Of a DNA stretch of 64,000 nucleotides, positions 1 through 10,529 are shown one piece after another. Position 1 is the stretch's first letter. The number at the start of each line of letters is the position of its first letter. Both the position numbers and the translations under genes were made by a program. Below the pieces are notes generated by a model. The model had not been told where the DNA came from and made no database searches. It saw only the letters and a list, made by a program, of their open reading frames with translations. The stretch comes from Acinetobacter zhairuonensis (GTDB lineage: Bacteria; Pseudomonadota; Gammaproteobacteria; Pseudomonadales; Moraxellaceae): assembly GCF_022601715.1 (NCBI RefSeq), contig NZ_JAKVIM010000001.1:248001-312000 (forward strand). Reading direction: 5' to 3'.

Positions 1-271
1 GGCATTCTTGTTGGCGGCTTCGCGTGCAATTGGTGAAACCATGATTGTGGTTTTAGCAGCGGGGAATAGCCCTTTATTACACATGAACCCTTTAGAAGCT
101 GTTTCTACGGTGACAGTAACGATTGTGAACCAGTTGACGGGTGATACAGACTTTGCGAGTCCACAAGCATTGGTCGCCTTTGCATTGGGTCTGACGCTGT
201 TTGTTATTACATTAGGTCTGAACATTGTTGCACTGTACATCGTGCGTAAATATCGCGAGCAATACGAATGA
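1..271 (+). CDS. pstC: Phosphate ABC transporter permease PstC (C-terminal part)
   Basis: This is the 3' end of a gene that begins before the window; the open frame runs in from the left edge. The visible part carries the end of the binding-protein-dependent permease (EAA-type) region, with the run AASRAIGETMIV, followed by a last hydrophobic helix and the basic tail VRKYREQYE. PstC and PstA together form the inner-membrane channel of the high-affinity phosphate transporter. The stop codon overlaps the pstA start in an ATGA arrangement, so the two genes are translationally coupled. The call rests on the permease motif and on the pstA-pstB genes that follow. Confidence 0.93.
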   Translation, partial: AFLLAASRAIGETMIVVLAAGNSPLLHMNPLEAVSTVTVTIVNQLTGDTDFASPQALVAFALGLTLFVITLGLNIVALYIVRKYREQYE

Positions 272-1659
272 GTAGATCAAATATTTCTCCTATAGATCAA
301 AATTTTGACGCACAAGCTGCTGCTGAATTACGCGAAAAACGTAAAAAGACAATTGAAAATTCATTGGCTAAACGTCATCGCAAAGAAAATACATTCCGTA
401 TTTTTGGTTTTGCCGCAGTCATTTCAGGTCTATTTTTTGTAGTATTGCTGTTCGGTAGTATCTTAATAAAAGGTCTACCTGCATTCTGGCAAACCAGTAT
501 TACTGTTCCTGTGTTTTTTGATCCTAGTATTATTAATGCAGGTCCAAAACCAGTGCAGCGTGCAGGTGAATCTCCAGCACAGTTTCAAGAACGTTATGTG
601 GCTTGGCAAACTGAAATGGGCATGGTGGATTGGGATGCACTGATTGTAAATGGCATGATTAAGAAAGATCCAAATCTTGCTGCACAGCGCGATGATTTAA
701 CCAGTATCTACACAGGTTCTGAATCATACAGACTACGTGACATGGTCTTTGCTAATCCAGCTTTGGTGGGCAAAACTGAAGACATTAAAATCTTGACTGA
801 AGCGAATGTTGACGTGTGGTTAGCTGGAAATATTGATCGTGATCTCCCAGATGATCAACAACAGCTAAGCCCTGAAGTTCGTCAACTCGCTGATTCTATG
901 GAAGCGAAGGGTATTATTGAAAATACGTTCAACACTAAAATTTTCACCAATCCAGACTCACGTAGTGCACCAGCAACAGCCGGTTTAGCAGGTGCGTTCA
1001 TGGGATCATTATTCATGATGATGATTGTGATTTTTATCTCGATTCCAATCGGGGTAGCATCAGCCATCTATCTGGAAGAATTTGCACCCAAAAATATCCT
1101 TACCGATATTATTGAAGTGAACATTAACAACCTTGCTGCTGTACCTTCAATTGTATTTGGTTTGTTAGGCGCTGCAATCTTTATTGGTTGGATGCATTTA
1201 CCAATTTCAGCACCTGTTGTAGGTGGTTTGGTTCTGAGCTTAATGACCTTACCTACCGTAATTATTACGACACGTGCTTCTTTAAAAGCTGTTCCACCTT
1301 CGATCCGTCAAGCGGCATTAGGTTTGGGCGCATCACGTGTGCAAACTGTTTTCCATCATGTATTGCCATTGGCTTTACCAGGGATTTTAACAGGTGCAAT
1401 TATTGGTGTTGCACAAGCTTTAGGTGAAACTGCACCATTATTATTGATTGGTATGAGTGCCTTCGTTGCCAGTGTACCAACAACTCCATTAGATCAATCG
1501 ACCGCCTTACCTGTGCAAATTTTCTTATGGCAGGGTAATGAGTTGCGTAACTTCTTTGAAGGGCGTACTGCGGCAGCCATTATCGTACTTCTTGCATTAA
1601 TGATTGGATTAAACAGTCTTGCAATTTGGTTACGTAAGAAATTTGAAGTCCGTTGGTAA
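268..1659 (+). CDS. pstA: Phosphate ABC transporter permease PstA with large periplasmic insert
   Basis: 463 residues, clearly longer than the ~300-residue E. coli PstA. A basic cytoplasmic N-terminus (residues 1-45) is followed by one membrane helix (about 48-70), then a ~170-residue soluble stretch (about 75-245). After this come five further helices with the permease EAA-type loop around QAALGLGASRVQTVFHHVLP. The extra N-terminal block is probably the DUF3333-type region found in some PstA proteins. It should lie in the periplasm, where the phosphate-binding protein PstS docks. The start overlaps the pstC stop, and pstB follows 13 bases downstream. Regulation is presumably by PhoB from upstream of the window. 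Confidence 0.95.
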   Translation: MSRSNISPIDQNFDAQAAAELREKRKKTIENSLAKRHRKENTFRIFGFAAVISGLFFVVLLFGSILIKGLPAFWQTSITVPVFFDPSIINAGPKPVQRAGESPAQFQERYVAWQTEMGMVDWDALIVNGMIKKDPNLAAQRDDLTSIYTGSESYRLRDMVFANPALVGKTEDIKILTEANVDVWLAGNIDRDLPDDQQQLSPEVRQLADSMEAKGIIENTFNTKIFTNPDSRSAPATAGLAGAFMGSLFMMMIVIFISIPIGVASAIYLEEFAPKNILTDIIEVNINNLAAVPSIVFGLLGAAIFIGWMHLPISAPVVGGLVLSLMTLPTVIITTRASLKAVPPSIRQAALGLGASRVQTVFHHVLPLALPGILTGAIIGVAQALGETAPLLLIGMSAFVASVPTTPLDQSTALPVQIFLWQGNELRNFFEGRTAAAIIVLLALMIGLNSLAIWLRKKFEVRW

Positions 1660-1672
1660 TTGAGGGCAATAT

Positions 1673-2584
1673 ATGAATACTGTAGTAAATAACTCTTTAG
1701 AGCAGGGCAAGTCAGTGAATCCACAACAGACTCAATTTACATCTCCTGAAGCTGATTCCAAGCGCCAAACTTCATTTATTTCACAGTTTGATACGCAGGC
1801 TTCTGCAAAAAAAGAAAATGAAACTGCCAAAGTAAAACTTAGCACCTCTGATGTTCATGTCTACTATGGTGAAGCTGAAGCGATTAAAGGGATTGATTTA
1901 CAAATTTACCAAAATGAAGTGATCGCCTTTATTGGTCCTTCAGGTTGTGGTAAATCAACCTTTTTGCGTACCTTAAACCGCATGAATGATACAATTGATA
2001 CTTGCCGTGTAACTGGTAAAGTTCTACTAGACAATCAGGATATTTATGATCCGAACCTAGATGTAGTGTTACTGCGTGCGCAAGTGGGTATGGTATTCCA
2101 AAAGCCAAACCCATTTCCGAAGTCTATTTTTGACAACGTTGCCTATGGTCCGAAATTACATGGATTGGCACGTGATAAATACGACTTGGAAGAAATTGTT
2201 GAAAACAGCTTACGTAAAGCAGGTCTATGGGATGAAGTCAAAGATCGTTTGAATCAACCAGGTACAGGTTTATCGGGTGGTCAGCAACAACGATTATGTA
2301 TTGCGCGTACCATTGCAGTCAGCCCTGAAGTGATCTTGATGGATGAGCCATGTTCGGCACTCGATCCAATTGCGACAGCAAAAGTGGAAGAGTTGATTTC
2401 TGAGCTTTCAACGCAATATACCATTGCCATTGTGACTCACTCGATGCAACAAGCTGCGCGTGTTTCAGATCGTACCGCTTACTTCCATTTGGGTGACTTG
2501 ATTGAAGTGAACTCGACTGAAAAAGTCTTTACTCAGCCTGATCATCAATTAACTGAAGCTTACATTACAGGTCGTTTTGGTTAA
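1673..2584 (+). CDS. pstB: Phosphate ABC transporter ATP-binding protein PstB
   Basis: 303 residues. The ABC core starts near residue 55, with Walker [10 protein letters not shown] (about 88-96), a Q-loop, the signature LSGGQQQR (about 200) and Walker B VILMDEP (about 220) followed by a switch histidine (THSMQQ). PstB drives phosphate import through PstC/PstA. The first ~50 residues are polar, low-complexity sequence absent from the shorter E. coli protein; a later start would remove them, but no better ribosome binding site is evident. It is the last gene of the operon and is followed by a strong terminator hairpin. Confidence 0.96.
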   Translation: MNTVVNNSLEQGKSVNPQQTQFTSPEADSKRQTSFISQFDTQASAKKENETAKVKLSTSDVHVYYGEAEAIKGIDLQIYQNEVIAFIGPSGCGKSTFLRTLNRMNDTIDTCRVTGKVLLDNQDIYDPNLDVVLLRAQVGMVFQKPNPFPKSIFDNVAYGPKLHGLARDKYDLEEIVENSLRKAGLWDEVKDRLNQPGTGLSGGQQQRLCIARTIAVSPEVILMDEPCSALDPIATAKVEELISELSTQYTIAIVTHSMQQAARVSDRTAYFHLGDLIEVNSTEKVFTQPDHQLTEAYITGRFG

Positions 2585-2601
2585 TCAAAGCTACTGTACG
2601 C

Positions 2602-2632
2602 AAACCGCAAATTTGAATTTGCGGTTTTTTTT
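2602..2632 (+). terminator. Rho-independent terminator after pstB
   Basis: A 12-bp perfect stem (AAACCGCAAATT / AATTTGCGGTTT) with a two-base centre is followed by a run of T. It closes the pst operon. Confidence 0.9.
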
Positions 2633-2784
2633 GCCTTGAATGATTTGTGCTTACTTTAAGTGAAGAAAGTGAATGATTTTAAGGCAATTTTTTATCTTTA
2701 TATTCTTGCAAAAACCATATTGAATTTTTGCGATAAAAGCCCCATCTTATAGTCAGTCTAAACAAAATTGAGAATTACTTACAT

Positions 2785-3747
2785 ATGTTATTTCAATTGC
2801 CGAAGTTGCCTGCGGAAATACGAGTTAGTCACTTAAACGCACGCGTAAATGAACAAAGAAAAAAAATTGCGCAAACCACTGCTTCAAAGTTAGAGTTTTT
2901 ACAGCTTACGCAACAATTGGCGAAAGAAGCGCGTGCACGTAAAAAGAACAATCAAAAAGTCTATGTCTTGGACTTTAAAGGCGATACCGCAGCATCTGCG
3001 GTGGATAATATCCGTGAAGAAATCACCCTCATTTTAGCAACCGCTAAGGCAGGTCGTGACCGTGTTGTTGTGCGACTTGAAAGCCCTGGTGGCATGGTAC
3101 ATGGTTATGGTCTAGCTGCGGCACAACTTGTGCGTTTACGCGATGCAGGCTTTCATTTGACCATTTGTGTAGATAAGGTTGCTGCGAGCGGTGGCTATAT
3201 GATGGCATGTATTGGCAGTGAAATTATTGCTGCACCTTTTGCTGTGGTCGGTTCAATAGGTGTGGTGGCGCAAGTACCAAACTTTAACCGCTTATTGAAA
3301 GAACATCATGTGGATTTTGACTTGTATACCGCGGGTCAATTCAAACGCACGGTGACCATGTTTGGTGAAAATACCCCTGAAGGTAAAGCGAAGTTTGAAG
3401 AAGAACTGCAACAAACGCATGAATTGTTTAAGCACTTTGTAGAGAAATATCGCCCACAACTGAATATGGAAAAGGTTGCGACAGGCGAGCACTGGTATGG
3501 TCGTGATGCACTTAGCTTAAACTTGGTGGATAAGTTGCAAACTTCAGACGAGTACTTGCTGGGTTTGTTGCCACAGCATGATATTTATGTGATTCAAACT
3601 CGTCGTAAGCCAACCTTAGGTGAGAAGATTGGATTGCAAGCAGCTCAAATTGCTGACCAACTGGTTCCAACTGTGATGAACAAAGTGATGGAAAGTTTGA
3701 GTAAGGCTAATGCCAATCTCGTCCAAATGCGCGATCCTAAGTTATAG
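2785..3747 (+). CDS. sohB: S49-family peptidase SohB, without the usual N-terminal membrane anchor
   Basis: 320 residues of the signal peptide peptidase A (S49) family, closest to SohB. The expected catalytic serine is in KVAASGGYMMAC (about Ser135) and the catalytic lysine in GQFKRT (about Lys187). The family stretches LESPGGMVHGYGLAAAQL and TGEHWYGRDAL are well kept. E. coli SohB has an N-terminal membrane helix; here the protein begins with MLFQLPKLPAEIRV, and the in-frame upstream sequence reaches a stop at about 2734 without another usable start. Either the protein is soluble or held to the membrane by an amphipathic segment. It is a single-gene unit between two terminators. Confidence 0.9.
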   Translation: MLFQLPKLPAEIRVSHLNARVNEQRKKIAQTTASKLEFLQLTQQLAKEARARKKNNQKVYVLDFKGDTAASAVDNIREEITLILATAKAGRDRVVVRLESPGGMVHGYGLAAAQLVRLRDAGFHLTICVDKVAASGGYMMACIGSEIIAAPFAVVGSIGVVAQVPNFNRLLKEHHVDFDLYTAGQFKRTVTMFGENTPEGKAKFEEELQQTHELFKHFVEKYRPQLNMEKVATGEHWYGRDALSLNLVDKLQTSDEYLLGLLPQHDIYVIQTRRKPTLGEKIGLQAAQIADQLVPTVMNKVMESLSKANANLVQMRDPKL

Positions 3748-3769
3748 GATTGTATAAAGATATGCATGG

Positions 3770-3797
3770 ATAAGCTCACTTTGGTGGGCTTTTTTAT
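3770..3797 (+). terminator. Terminator after sohB
   Basis: An 8-bp stem (AAGCTCAC / GGTGGGCTT, one G-T pair) with a T-rich tail lies just after the sohB stop. Confidence 0.75.
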
Positions 3798-4028
3798 TGC
3801 TATAAAACACTATATTGGTTTACGTGGATCACAACACCTTGACCTTGGTTAAATGAACTTATTTTATAAAATAGATGCGATCAAACATGATCATTTTGAG
3901 CGCATAACCATTCAATGTGAGCCTTCTTAATATAGTCGACATCTATGATTTGATAAAAAATGCTCAGAAAATTCAAAGAAGAATATGTAAGCTTTAAATA
4001 TTTGGATAAGTTGAAATATCATAAATGC

Positions 4029-4664
4029 TTAGTCTTGAGTTTTAGCTGGTTGTATTAAATAAATAAAACCTGTAATTAAGGTACCAGCCGTTGCCAGCAG
4101 CATGTCCATGTGTGCATCCCAAATATCACCTTGCTGCCCATTGTAATTCTCTGCATCTTCAGGGGAAAGCTGGATAGCAATGAGCCATTCTACCCATTCA
4201 TAAATGAGACTGGTTGCCATTACAAACTGAATGACCAATAGAAACAGTACATAGGGCTTGAGCTTAGGTATCCAGATCTGAAAGAGGCGATAGAAAAATG
4301 GATATAGAAATAGTCCATAGACCAAATGAACCAATCGATCATACATATTCCGTGTCCAACCCATTAATTGGTTCAAATCGAAATTGAAAAGTTGTTGTAT
4401 CCATTCGTTATAAGGCACATAAGAATATAAATAATGTGCAGCTAGAACATGAATCAGCAGAAAACTTAAATACAAAGCAAAAGTGATAAAGTCTAATCCT
4501 ATCTTTTTTAATGTAATTATTAGAGTAATCAGCATAAATACAGTGCCTGCTTGATGCAGTAGATAGGACTCGAATTCTAGGGGTTGAATACTGGCGATGA
4601 TAATGGCGACGGTAATGAGTGCAAGACAAATCCAGTGTTTAAACGTCAGTTGATATTCAATCAT
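4029..4664 (-). CDS. YjdF-like inner-membrane protein (DUF2238)
   Basis: 211 residues with about five to six hydrophobic helices. The conserved motifs of the DUF2238/YjdF family can be seen: RNMYDRLVHLVYG near residue 105, SLIYEWVEW near 152 and GQQGDIWDAHMDMLLA near 175. The charged residues within or beside helices suggest a polytopic protein with a buried polar site. Its function is not known in the family. It stands alone, transcribed towards sohB, with no obvious operon partner; purB lies upstream on the same strand behind its own terminator. Confidence 0.82.
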   Translation of the reverse strand: MIEYQLTFKHWICLALITVAIIIASIQPLEFESYLLHQAGTVFMLITLIITLKKIGLDFITFALYLSFLLIHVLAAHYLYSYVPYNEWIQQLFNFDLNQLMGWTRNMYDRLVHLVYGLFLYPFFYRLFQIWIPKLKPYVLFLLVIQFVMATSLIYEWVEWLIAIQLSPEDAENYNGQQGDIWDAHMDMLLATAGTLITGFIYLIQPAKTQD

Positions 4665-4699
4665 GTTGTTATATTCGTATCTGTTATAAAGCAGGGCAT

Positions 4700-4723
4700 A
4701 AAAAAGCGAAGCCTAAGCTTCGC
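4700..4723 (-). terminator. Terminator after purB
   Basis: On the minus strand the stem GCGAAG / CTTCGC, with a short loop, is followed by TTTTTT. It lies directly downstream of the purB stop codon. Confidence 0.9.
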
Positions 4724-4742
4724 CTTTCAAATTAACAGCTAA

Positions 4743-6140
<1,398 letters not shown>

Positions 6141-6188
6141 TTAAACTTTGGAATAAAACGTAAAACGAAAGTTTCGTGCAACATCAGG

Positions 6189-6923
6189 TTAGACCACCTG
6201 ATACTGCAAACGAGCGAGATCTTGAATATCTTGGAGCAGTTTGCGTTTGCTAAAAATCATGCCCCAAGAACTTCCTCCTAGCTGACGCCACAAATGTGCC
6301 ATTTGTAGCCCAGTAAAGAGGGCAGCGCGAATGCGGTTGGTATGAGCTGCATCTTTAAAAGCTTCTGCATTGCCACGTACCATAATCCGAGGATTGATTT
6401 GTCCTGCGGTATCGACATAGGTTTGGGCTAAGTTGGCGAGAATGCTTGGATGCGTATAGTTATTATCGAAAAATGAGAGTTGTTTCAGAATTTTTTGTTG
6501 TGATTTTTCAATAATTTCCACAAATTTGGGATTGCTATAGACTTTCTTTTCTAATTGTAATAATGCCATGGCATAAGACATGGGAAGCTTGGCATTGGAA
6601 AGTTTAGGTAAACGAGACTTGGGTGCTGGATTAAACGGTTGGGTAATACTACTTTCCAGTGTTTTTAATCCTAAGGAGATATCCGCGAGCTGATTAAAAA
6701 AATCTAAAGTTTGACAAGAATGGTTAGAGGTCGGACGGATATTCAGGCTGGCTTTAATGAGCTGCTCTAAATAGAAATTCCCGCTATCTCCGATGCTTTG
6801 TCGCCCAGAAATAGCGGTCATATGGGTAAGTTGTGTAGCCTGAAACACAGCCGCAAGTGCCAAAGCTCGATTTTGGCGTTGGCTCAAAGTTTGATGAGGC
6901 TGTTGAAACGGTAACTCAACCAT
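6189..6923 (-). CDS. hflD: HflD homologue (high-frequency lysogenization protein family)
   Basis: 244 residues from the chosen ATG ([11 protein letters not shown]), which has AAGGA about nine bases upstream. An ATG 14 codons earlier would overlap mnmA by 29 bases and has no ribosome binding site. The protein is mostly helical; the N-terminal [18 protein letters not shown] resembles the start of HflD proteins (RNITLALAGICQSARLVQQ-like in E. coli). HflD is a peripheral membrane protein affecting phage lambda CII stability; its role outside that system is unclear. The position between mnmA and purB is the strongest support for the name. Confidence 0.85.
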   Translation of the reverse strand: MVELPFQQPHQTLSQRQNRALALAAVFQATQLTHMTAISGRQSIGDSGNFYLEQLIKASLNIRPTSNHSCQTLDFFNQLADISLGLKTLESSITQPFNPAPKSRLPKLSNAKLPMSYAMALLQLEKKVYSNPKFVEIIEKSQQKILKQLSFFDNNYTHPSILANLAQTYVDTAGQINPRIMVRGNAEAFKDAAHTNRIRAALFTGLQMAHLWRQLGGSSWGMIFSKRKLLQDIQDLARLQYQVV

Positions 6924-6936
6924 ACCGAACAATCCT

Positions 6937-8073
6937 TTATTCAATAAAATCTGGCTTAGGGGCATTGGTATGATGAATCACGCCACCACCTAAACACACA
7001 TCATCTAGATAAAACACAACACTTTGACCAGGGGTTACAGCACGTTGCGCTTCATCAAACTCAACCCGAACACCATTTGGCATCGAGTCATCTTTATATA
7101 ATACGCAAGCTTGGTCGGGTTGGCGATAACGGGTCTTTGCTGTACAGCGGAAACCTGTTTCTGGAATTTCTTGTTCACCTGCAACCCAGTCAATTGCTTC
7201 ACTCCAAAGCATAGTGCTTTGGATTAATGGGTGATCATGACCTTGACCGACCACGAGGCGGTTATTTTCAATATCTTTGTGTAATACGAACCAAGCACCT
7301 TCTTCAGCACCTTTCATACCACCAATGCCAATACCGCCACGCTGACCGAGCGTATAGTACATTAAGCCGTGATGTTCACCAACCTCTTTCCCGTTATCGA
7401 GGACAATTTTCCCAGGTTGAGCAGGTAAGTATTGCTTCAAGAAGTCATTAAAACGACGTTCGCCAATAAAACAAATGCCTGTTGAGTCTTTTTTCTTCGC
7501 CGTGATTAAACCTAGTTCTTCAGCAATGCGACGAACTTCAGGCTTTTCAATTTCACCAACAGGGAATAAGGTTTTATTAATTTCACGTCCATGTACGGCA
7601 TGTAAGAAATAGGTTTGGTCTTTGTTCTGATCTAAACCACGCAGCAGAGGTGCGTATTCTTCACCACGAGAATTGGTCATGGTTTCACCACGACGGCAAT
7701 AATGACCCGTCGCAATAAAGTCTGCGCCTAAATTCACAGCATGGTCGAGGAAAGCGCGGAATTTAATTTCTTTATTACACAGGATATCTGGGTTTGGGGT
7801 ACGACCTGCGGCATATTCAGCAAGAAAGTGCTCAAACACACGATCCCAATATTCCATCGCGAAATTGGCGGTATGTAATTTAATCCCGATTTTATCGCAG
7901 ACAGCTTGAGCATCAGCCAAATCTTCCATGGCAGTGCAGTATTCCGTGCCGTCATCCTCTTCCCAGTTTTTCATGAAAAGTCCTTCAACCTGATATCCTT
8001 GTTGAAGAAGAAGCGCTGCAGATACAGATGAATCTACACCACCAGACATACCGACGATGACACGTTGTTGCAT
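6937..8073 (-). CDS. mnmA: tRNA 2-thiouridine synthase MnmA
   Basis: 378 residues from [12 protein letters not shown]; an ATG four codons earlier (at 8085) is also possible. It adds sulfur to uridine 34 of Lys, Glu and Gln tRNAs, using ATP and persulfide from the Tus relay. Visible features are the PP-loop GMSGGVDSS near the N-terminus, the [12 protein letters not shown] cysteine (about 100) and the second catalytic cysteine in [13 protein letters not shown] (about 200). The tail of nudJ lies next to its start and hflD follows closely, so these genes are probably cotranscribed. Confidence 0.96.
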   Translation of the reverse strand: MQQRVIVGMSGGVDSSVSAALLLQQGYQVEGLFMKNWEEDDGTEYCTAMEDLADAQAVCDKIGIKLHTANFAMEYWDRVFEHFLAEYAAGRTPNPDILCNKEIKFRAFLDHAVNLGADFIATGHYCRRGETMTNSRGEEYAPLLRGLDQNKDQTYFLHAVHGREINKTLFPVGEIEKPEVRRIAEELGLITAKKKDSTGICFIGERRFNDFLKQYLPAQPGKIVLDNGKEVGEHHGLMYYTLGQRGGIGIGGMKGAEEGAWFVLHKDIENNRLVVGQGHDHPLIQSTMLWSEAIDWVAGEQEIPETGFRCTAKTRYRQPDQACVLYKDDSMPNGVRVEFDEAQRAVTPGQSVVFYLDDVCLGGGVIHHTNAPKPDFIE

Positions 8074-8077
8074 AGGA

Positions 8078-8563
8078 TTAAGCATCCAGATTTGAAATTA
8101 AAGGAGAGTTTTGGTGCTCATAAATGAGCGATAACGGGTATTGCTGCCCAGCAAGCGCATCTTTCACCGCTTTAATCACTAAAGGGCTTCGTGCGCGAGC
8201 GGTTTCTTGAAGTTCATCAAAGGTCATCCATTTTGGACCGACAATCCCTTGATCGAGTTCAGCTTCAGGAAAATACTCTAAGACATGCGCTAAAAAACAA
8301 AATCTAAAATAAGTACGGTCAGGGAACATAGGCGGGGTGTAGGTATAAATACCTAACAAGGCGTCTACTTCAACCGCATGACCTGTTTCTTCCATGGTTT
8401 CACGAACTGCTGCTTGAATAATACTTTCACCACATTCAACATGCCCAGCTGGTTGGTTAAACACGGTATGTGCCATACCTTCGCTGTGTTCTTCGACAAA
8501 CAGAAATTTTCCGTCTTTTTCAACGACAGTGGCTACGGTGACATGAGCTGCCCAAGCGGTCAT
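8078..8563 (-). CDS. nudJ: NUDIX hydrolase, NudJ-like phosphatase
   Basis: About 161 residues from [15 protein letters not shown]; an ATG nine codons further upstream (8590) is also open, and neither has a clear ribosome binding site. The Nudix box is intact: [22 protein letters not shown] (G-x5-E-x7-RE-x2-EE-x-G). NudJ acts on thiamine pyrophosphate precursors and nucleotide di/triphosphates. It is the first gene of the nudJ-mnmA-hflD-purB cluster, and the last codons abut the mnmA start. A specific substrate cannot be read from the sequence; the name rests on order and general likeness. Confidence 0.88.
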   Translation of the reverse strand: MTAWAAHVTVATVVEKDGKFLFVEEHSEGMAHTVFNQPAGHVECGESIIQAAVRETMEETGHAVEVDALLGIYTYTPPMFPDRTYFRFCFLAHVLEYFPEAELDQGIVGPKWMTFDELQETARARSPLVIKAVKDALAGQQYPLSLIYEHQNSPLISNLDA

Positions 8564-8762
8564 AAAAAAGTACCATGGAGTAAAAGGCATATTCTACAAA
8601 ATTTAGGGGGGGATGGCTATGTTGACAGGCAGTTTTCTTTGGGGTAGCTATTTCACAATTTCTTTCATCCTAAGATTTATTTTTTTAAGCGGTATTGTGT
8701 TAATTTTAGAAAAAATAAATTGATTGAAACTAAAAAAATAAGATTAATCAAAGATAAGATTA

Positions 8763-9554
8763 ATGCCAAAAACGATAGTGATTTCTTTATGTTTGATTTT
8801 CCTCACAGGATGTTTCCAGCGAGAGGAACCAGTGCTTCCCCAAGAGGGAGAGATTGTGACATGGAAACAAAATGATCATTTAGTTGTTAAAGCTAAATTA
8901 GGTGAAAGACGAAAACATATAGTTGATACACATTGTAGACGATGTGAGGCTGAATTTTATCAACCAGAGCATGAGCATTATTTGGGACAGTTTCCAATAG
9001 ATTATGTTCCTGAGACATTTCCACCTATTAGTAAAAAAGAAGCAGATAGTCTCCCGATCCCTCTTGCAATTAATCAACTTGAATTTAATTTAGTTTTAAA
9101 TGGTTCAATTATGCAAGCAATAGATGAATCAATTTATGTTGAGGATGGTTTAGATGGTGAAGATCAAGTAAAAGTCATGGTTTTTAATGAAATAATAAAA
9201 AATAGAACAAGTAAAATTTATGAATATTCTCAAAAATCTAATTATTCTGATTTTGAATTTTCAGATGCTAAAAAATGGAAGAATAAATATGGATTAGATT
9301 GTTGGTTATTTTTAAAAACAAATAGTATTCATTGTTACGGGAAGTCTAGTTATGACAAATCAACCGGAGTTTTGTTGAAGCAAATGAATGCAAATTGGAT
9401 ATTTGCAGAATCATTTGAACCAATATATGGAGGGATACGAGTAATATGGAGAGTTGATAAACGTAATTTACACCATTGGCGTGAAATAGACTCGGCAATT
9501 TGGCGCTTGTTAGAAACGTGGAATGTCTCTCCAATTTCGGTTTCACGTCAGTAA
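8763..9554 (+). CDS. Hypothetical lipoprotein
   Basis: 263 residues beginning with a short lipoprotein signal peptide, MPKTIVISLCLIFLTGC, with lipobox LTGC at about Cys17. The mature part is polar and has a CRRC pair near residue 58 and scattered aromatic residues towards the C-terminus (NANWIFAESF, RVIWRV). I do not recognise the family. The gene is noticeably more AT-rich than nudJ or acuI and has no partner on its strand, which hints at acquisition. The ribosome binding site is weak. It faces away from nudJ, so the two share an intergenic promoter region. Confidence 0.75.
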   Translation: MPKTIVISLCLIFLTGCFQREEPVLPQEGEIVTWKQNDHLVVKAKLGERRKHIVDTHCRRCEAEFYQPEHEHYLGQFPIDYVPETFPPISKKEADSLPIPLAINQLEFNLVLNGSIMQAIDESIYVEDGLDGEDQVKVMVFNEIIKNRTSKIYEYSQKSNYSDFEFSDAKKWKNKYGLDCWLFLKTNSIHCYGKSSYDKSTGVLLKQMNANWIFAESFEPIYGGIRVIWRVDKRNLHHWREIDSAIWRLLETWNVSPISVSRQ

Positions 9555-9803
9555 ATTAGTTCATTAAAAGCCTTACCAATGTGCAAAATTATGAGTTGTC
9601 TTGTTAAATAATTTTAGTAAGTGAAATGTTGATTCTCTTATATCGGTATTTAGTATTGATTTAAAAACTAAATTTCTGAAAGAGAAAGTTATTGATTCTT
9701 GGGAAAATGACTGGTCTTATATTCCCCAAATTTACATATGCTAGAAAAACAATTCGAATTTAACACTCTTGCTATTTCTAGATGCTAAGTCTATTTTCAT
9801 TAT

Positions 9804-10448
9804 ATGAATTATTCTTCTTTACCGAAACGACCTCGCGGCAGACCAACCAAACATGGTGGTAACTATGCAGACACGAAAGATGTGTTAATCCGCAGAGGGA
9901 TCGAGTTACTGACTGAACGTGGTATGAATGCCATGAGCTTGGACGATCTGATGAAATCAGTCCAAGTGCCTAAAGGGTCTTTCTACCATTATTTTGCAAA
10001 TAAAGAGGCTTTTATTTTAGAAGTCTTAAATGCGTATGAGCTTTATTTTGTGAAGCGATTAAAGCAGTTCTTAAGCCAACCCGATCTTTCTCCATTAGAA
10101 AGGCTGCAAAATTTTGTAAAAGATGCTGGTGAAAAACTGCAAAAATACGATTTTAAACGCGGTTGTATTTTAGGCAACTTAGGGCAAGAAGTTTCGTATT
10201 TACCACCTGAGATTATCGCCCGAATCGAAAGTATCTTTAAGGTCTGGGAGAAATTAGTTTCAGATTGTTTGTATCAGTCAGATGCAAAATATAGCGTAGT
10301 TGATTGTGATGAGGCTGCTTATCAGTTTTGGATTGGGTGGGAAGGCGCGGTACTGAGAGCACGCTTGGTCAAATCTACTAGTCCTTTAGATGCATTTTAT
10401 CGCTTGTTTGCGGTCGGTGTAGAGCAACTAACTCATGTTCAAAATTAA
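9804..10448 (+). CDS. acuR: TetR-family regulator, AcuR-like
   Basis: 214 residues. The N-terminal TetR helix-turn-helix spans about residues 22-70 (GRPTKHGG..., then MNAMSLDDLMKSVQVPKGSFYHYFANKEAF). The C-terminal ligand domain contains the RGCILGNLGQEVS stretch typical of the AcuR/YxaF-like subgroup. AcuR represses genes for acrylate handling and is relieved by acrylate in Rhodobacter. The next gene is an AcuI-like reductase, which supports the call. The stop codon lies inside a long perfect inverted repeat that separates the two genes. Confidence 0.8.
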   Translation: MNYSSLPKRPRGRPTKHGGNYADTKDVLIRRGIELLTERGMNAMSLDDLMKSVQVPKGSFYHYFANKEAFILEVLNAYELYFVKRLKQFLSQPDLSPLERLQNFVKDAGEKLQKYDFKRGCILGNLGQEVSYLPPEIIARIESIFKVWEKLVSDCLYQSDAKYSVVDCDEAAYQFWIGWEGAVLRARLVKSTSPLDAFYRLFAVGVEQLTHVQN

Positions 10449-10492
10449 GTAAAAAATAAATGCAGATGTATGCATTTATTTTTTACTTAATT
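10443..10492 (+). promoter_or_regulatory. 22-bp perfect inverted repeat between acuR and acuI
   Basis: Two perfectly complementary 22-base arms (10443-10464 and 10471-10492) surround a 6-base loop. The left arm includes the acuR stop codon. The repeat is AT-rich with a TGCA/TGCA core next to the loop. It could act as an RNA hairpin that limits read-through from acuR, as an operator for the TetR-family protein, or both. The right arm runs into a possible acuI promoter (TTACTT, 16 bases, TCTAAT). Confidence 0.7.
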
Positions 10493-10529
10493 CTAGGCAA
10501 GTGGTCTAATTAAATAAAGAGGAAGTTTT

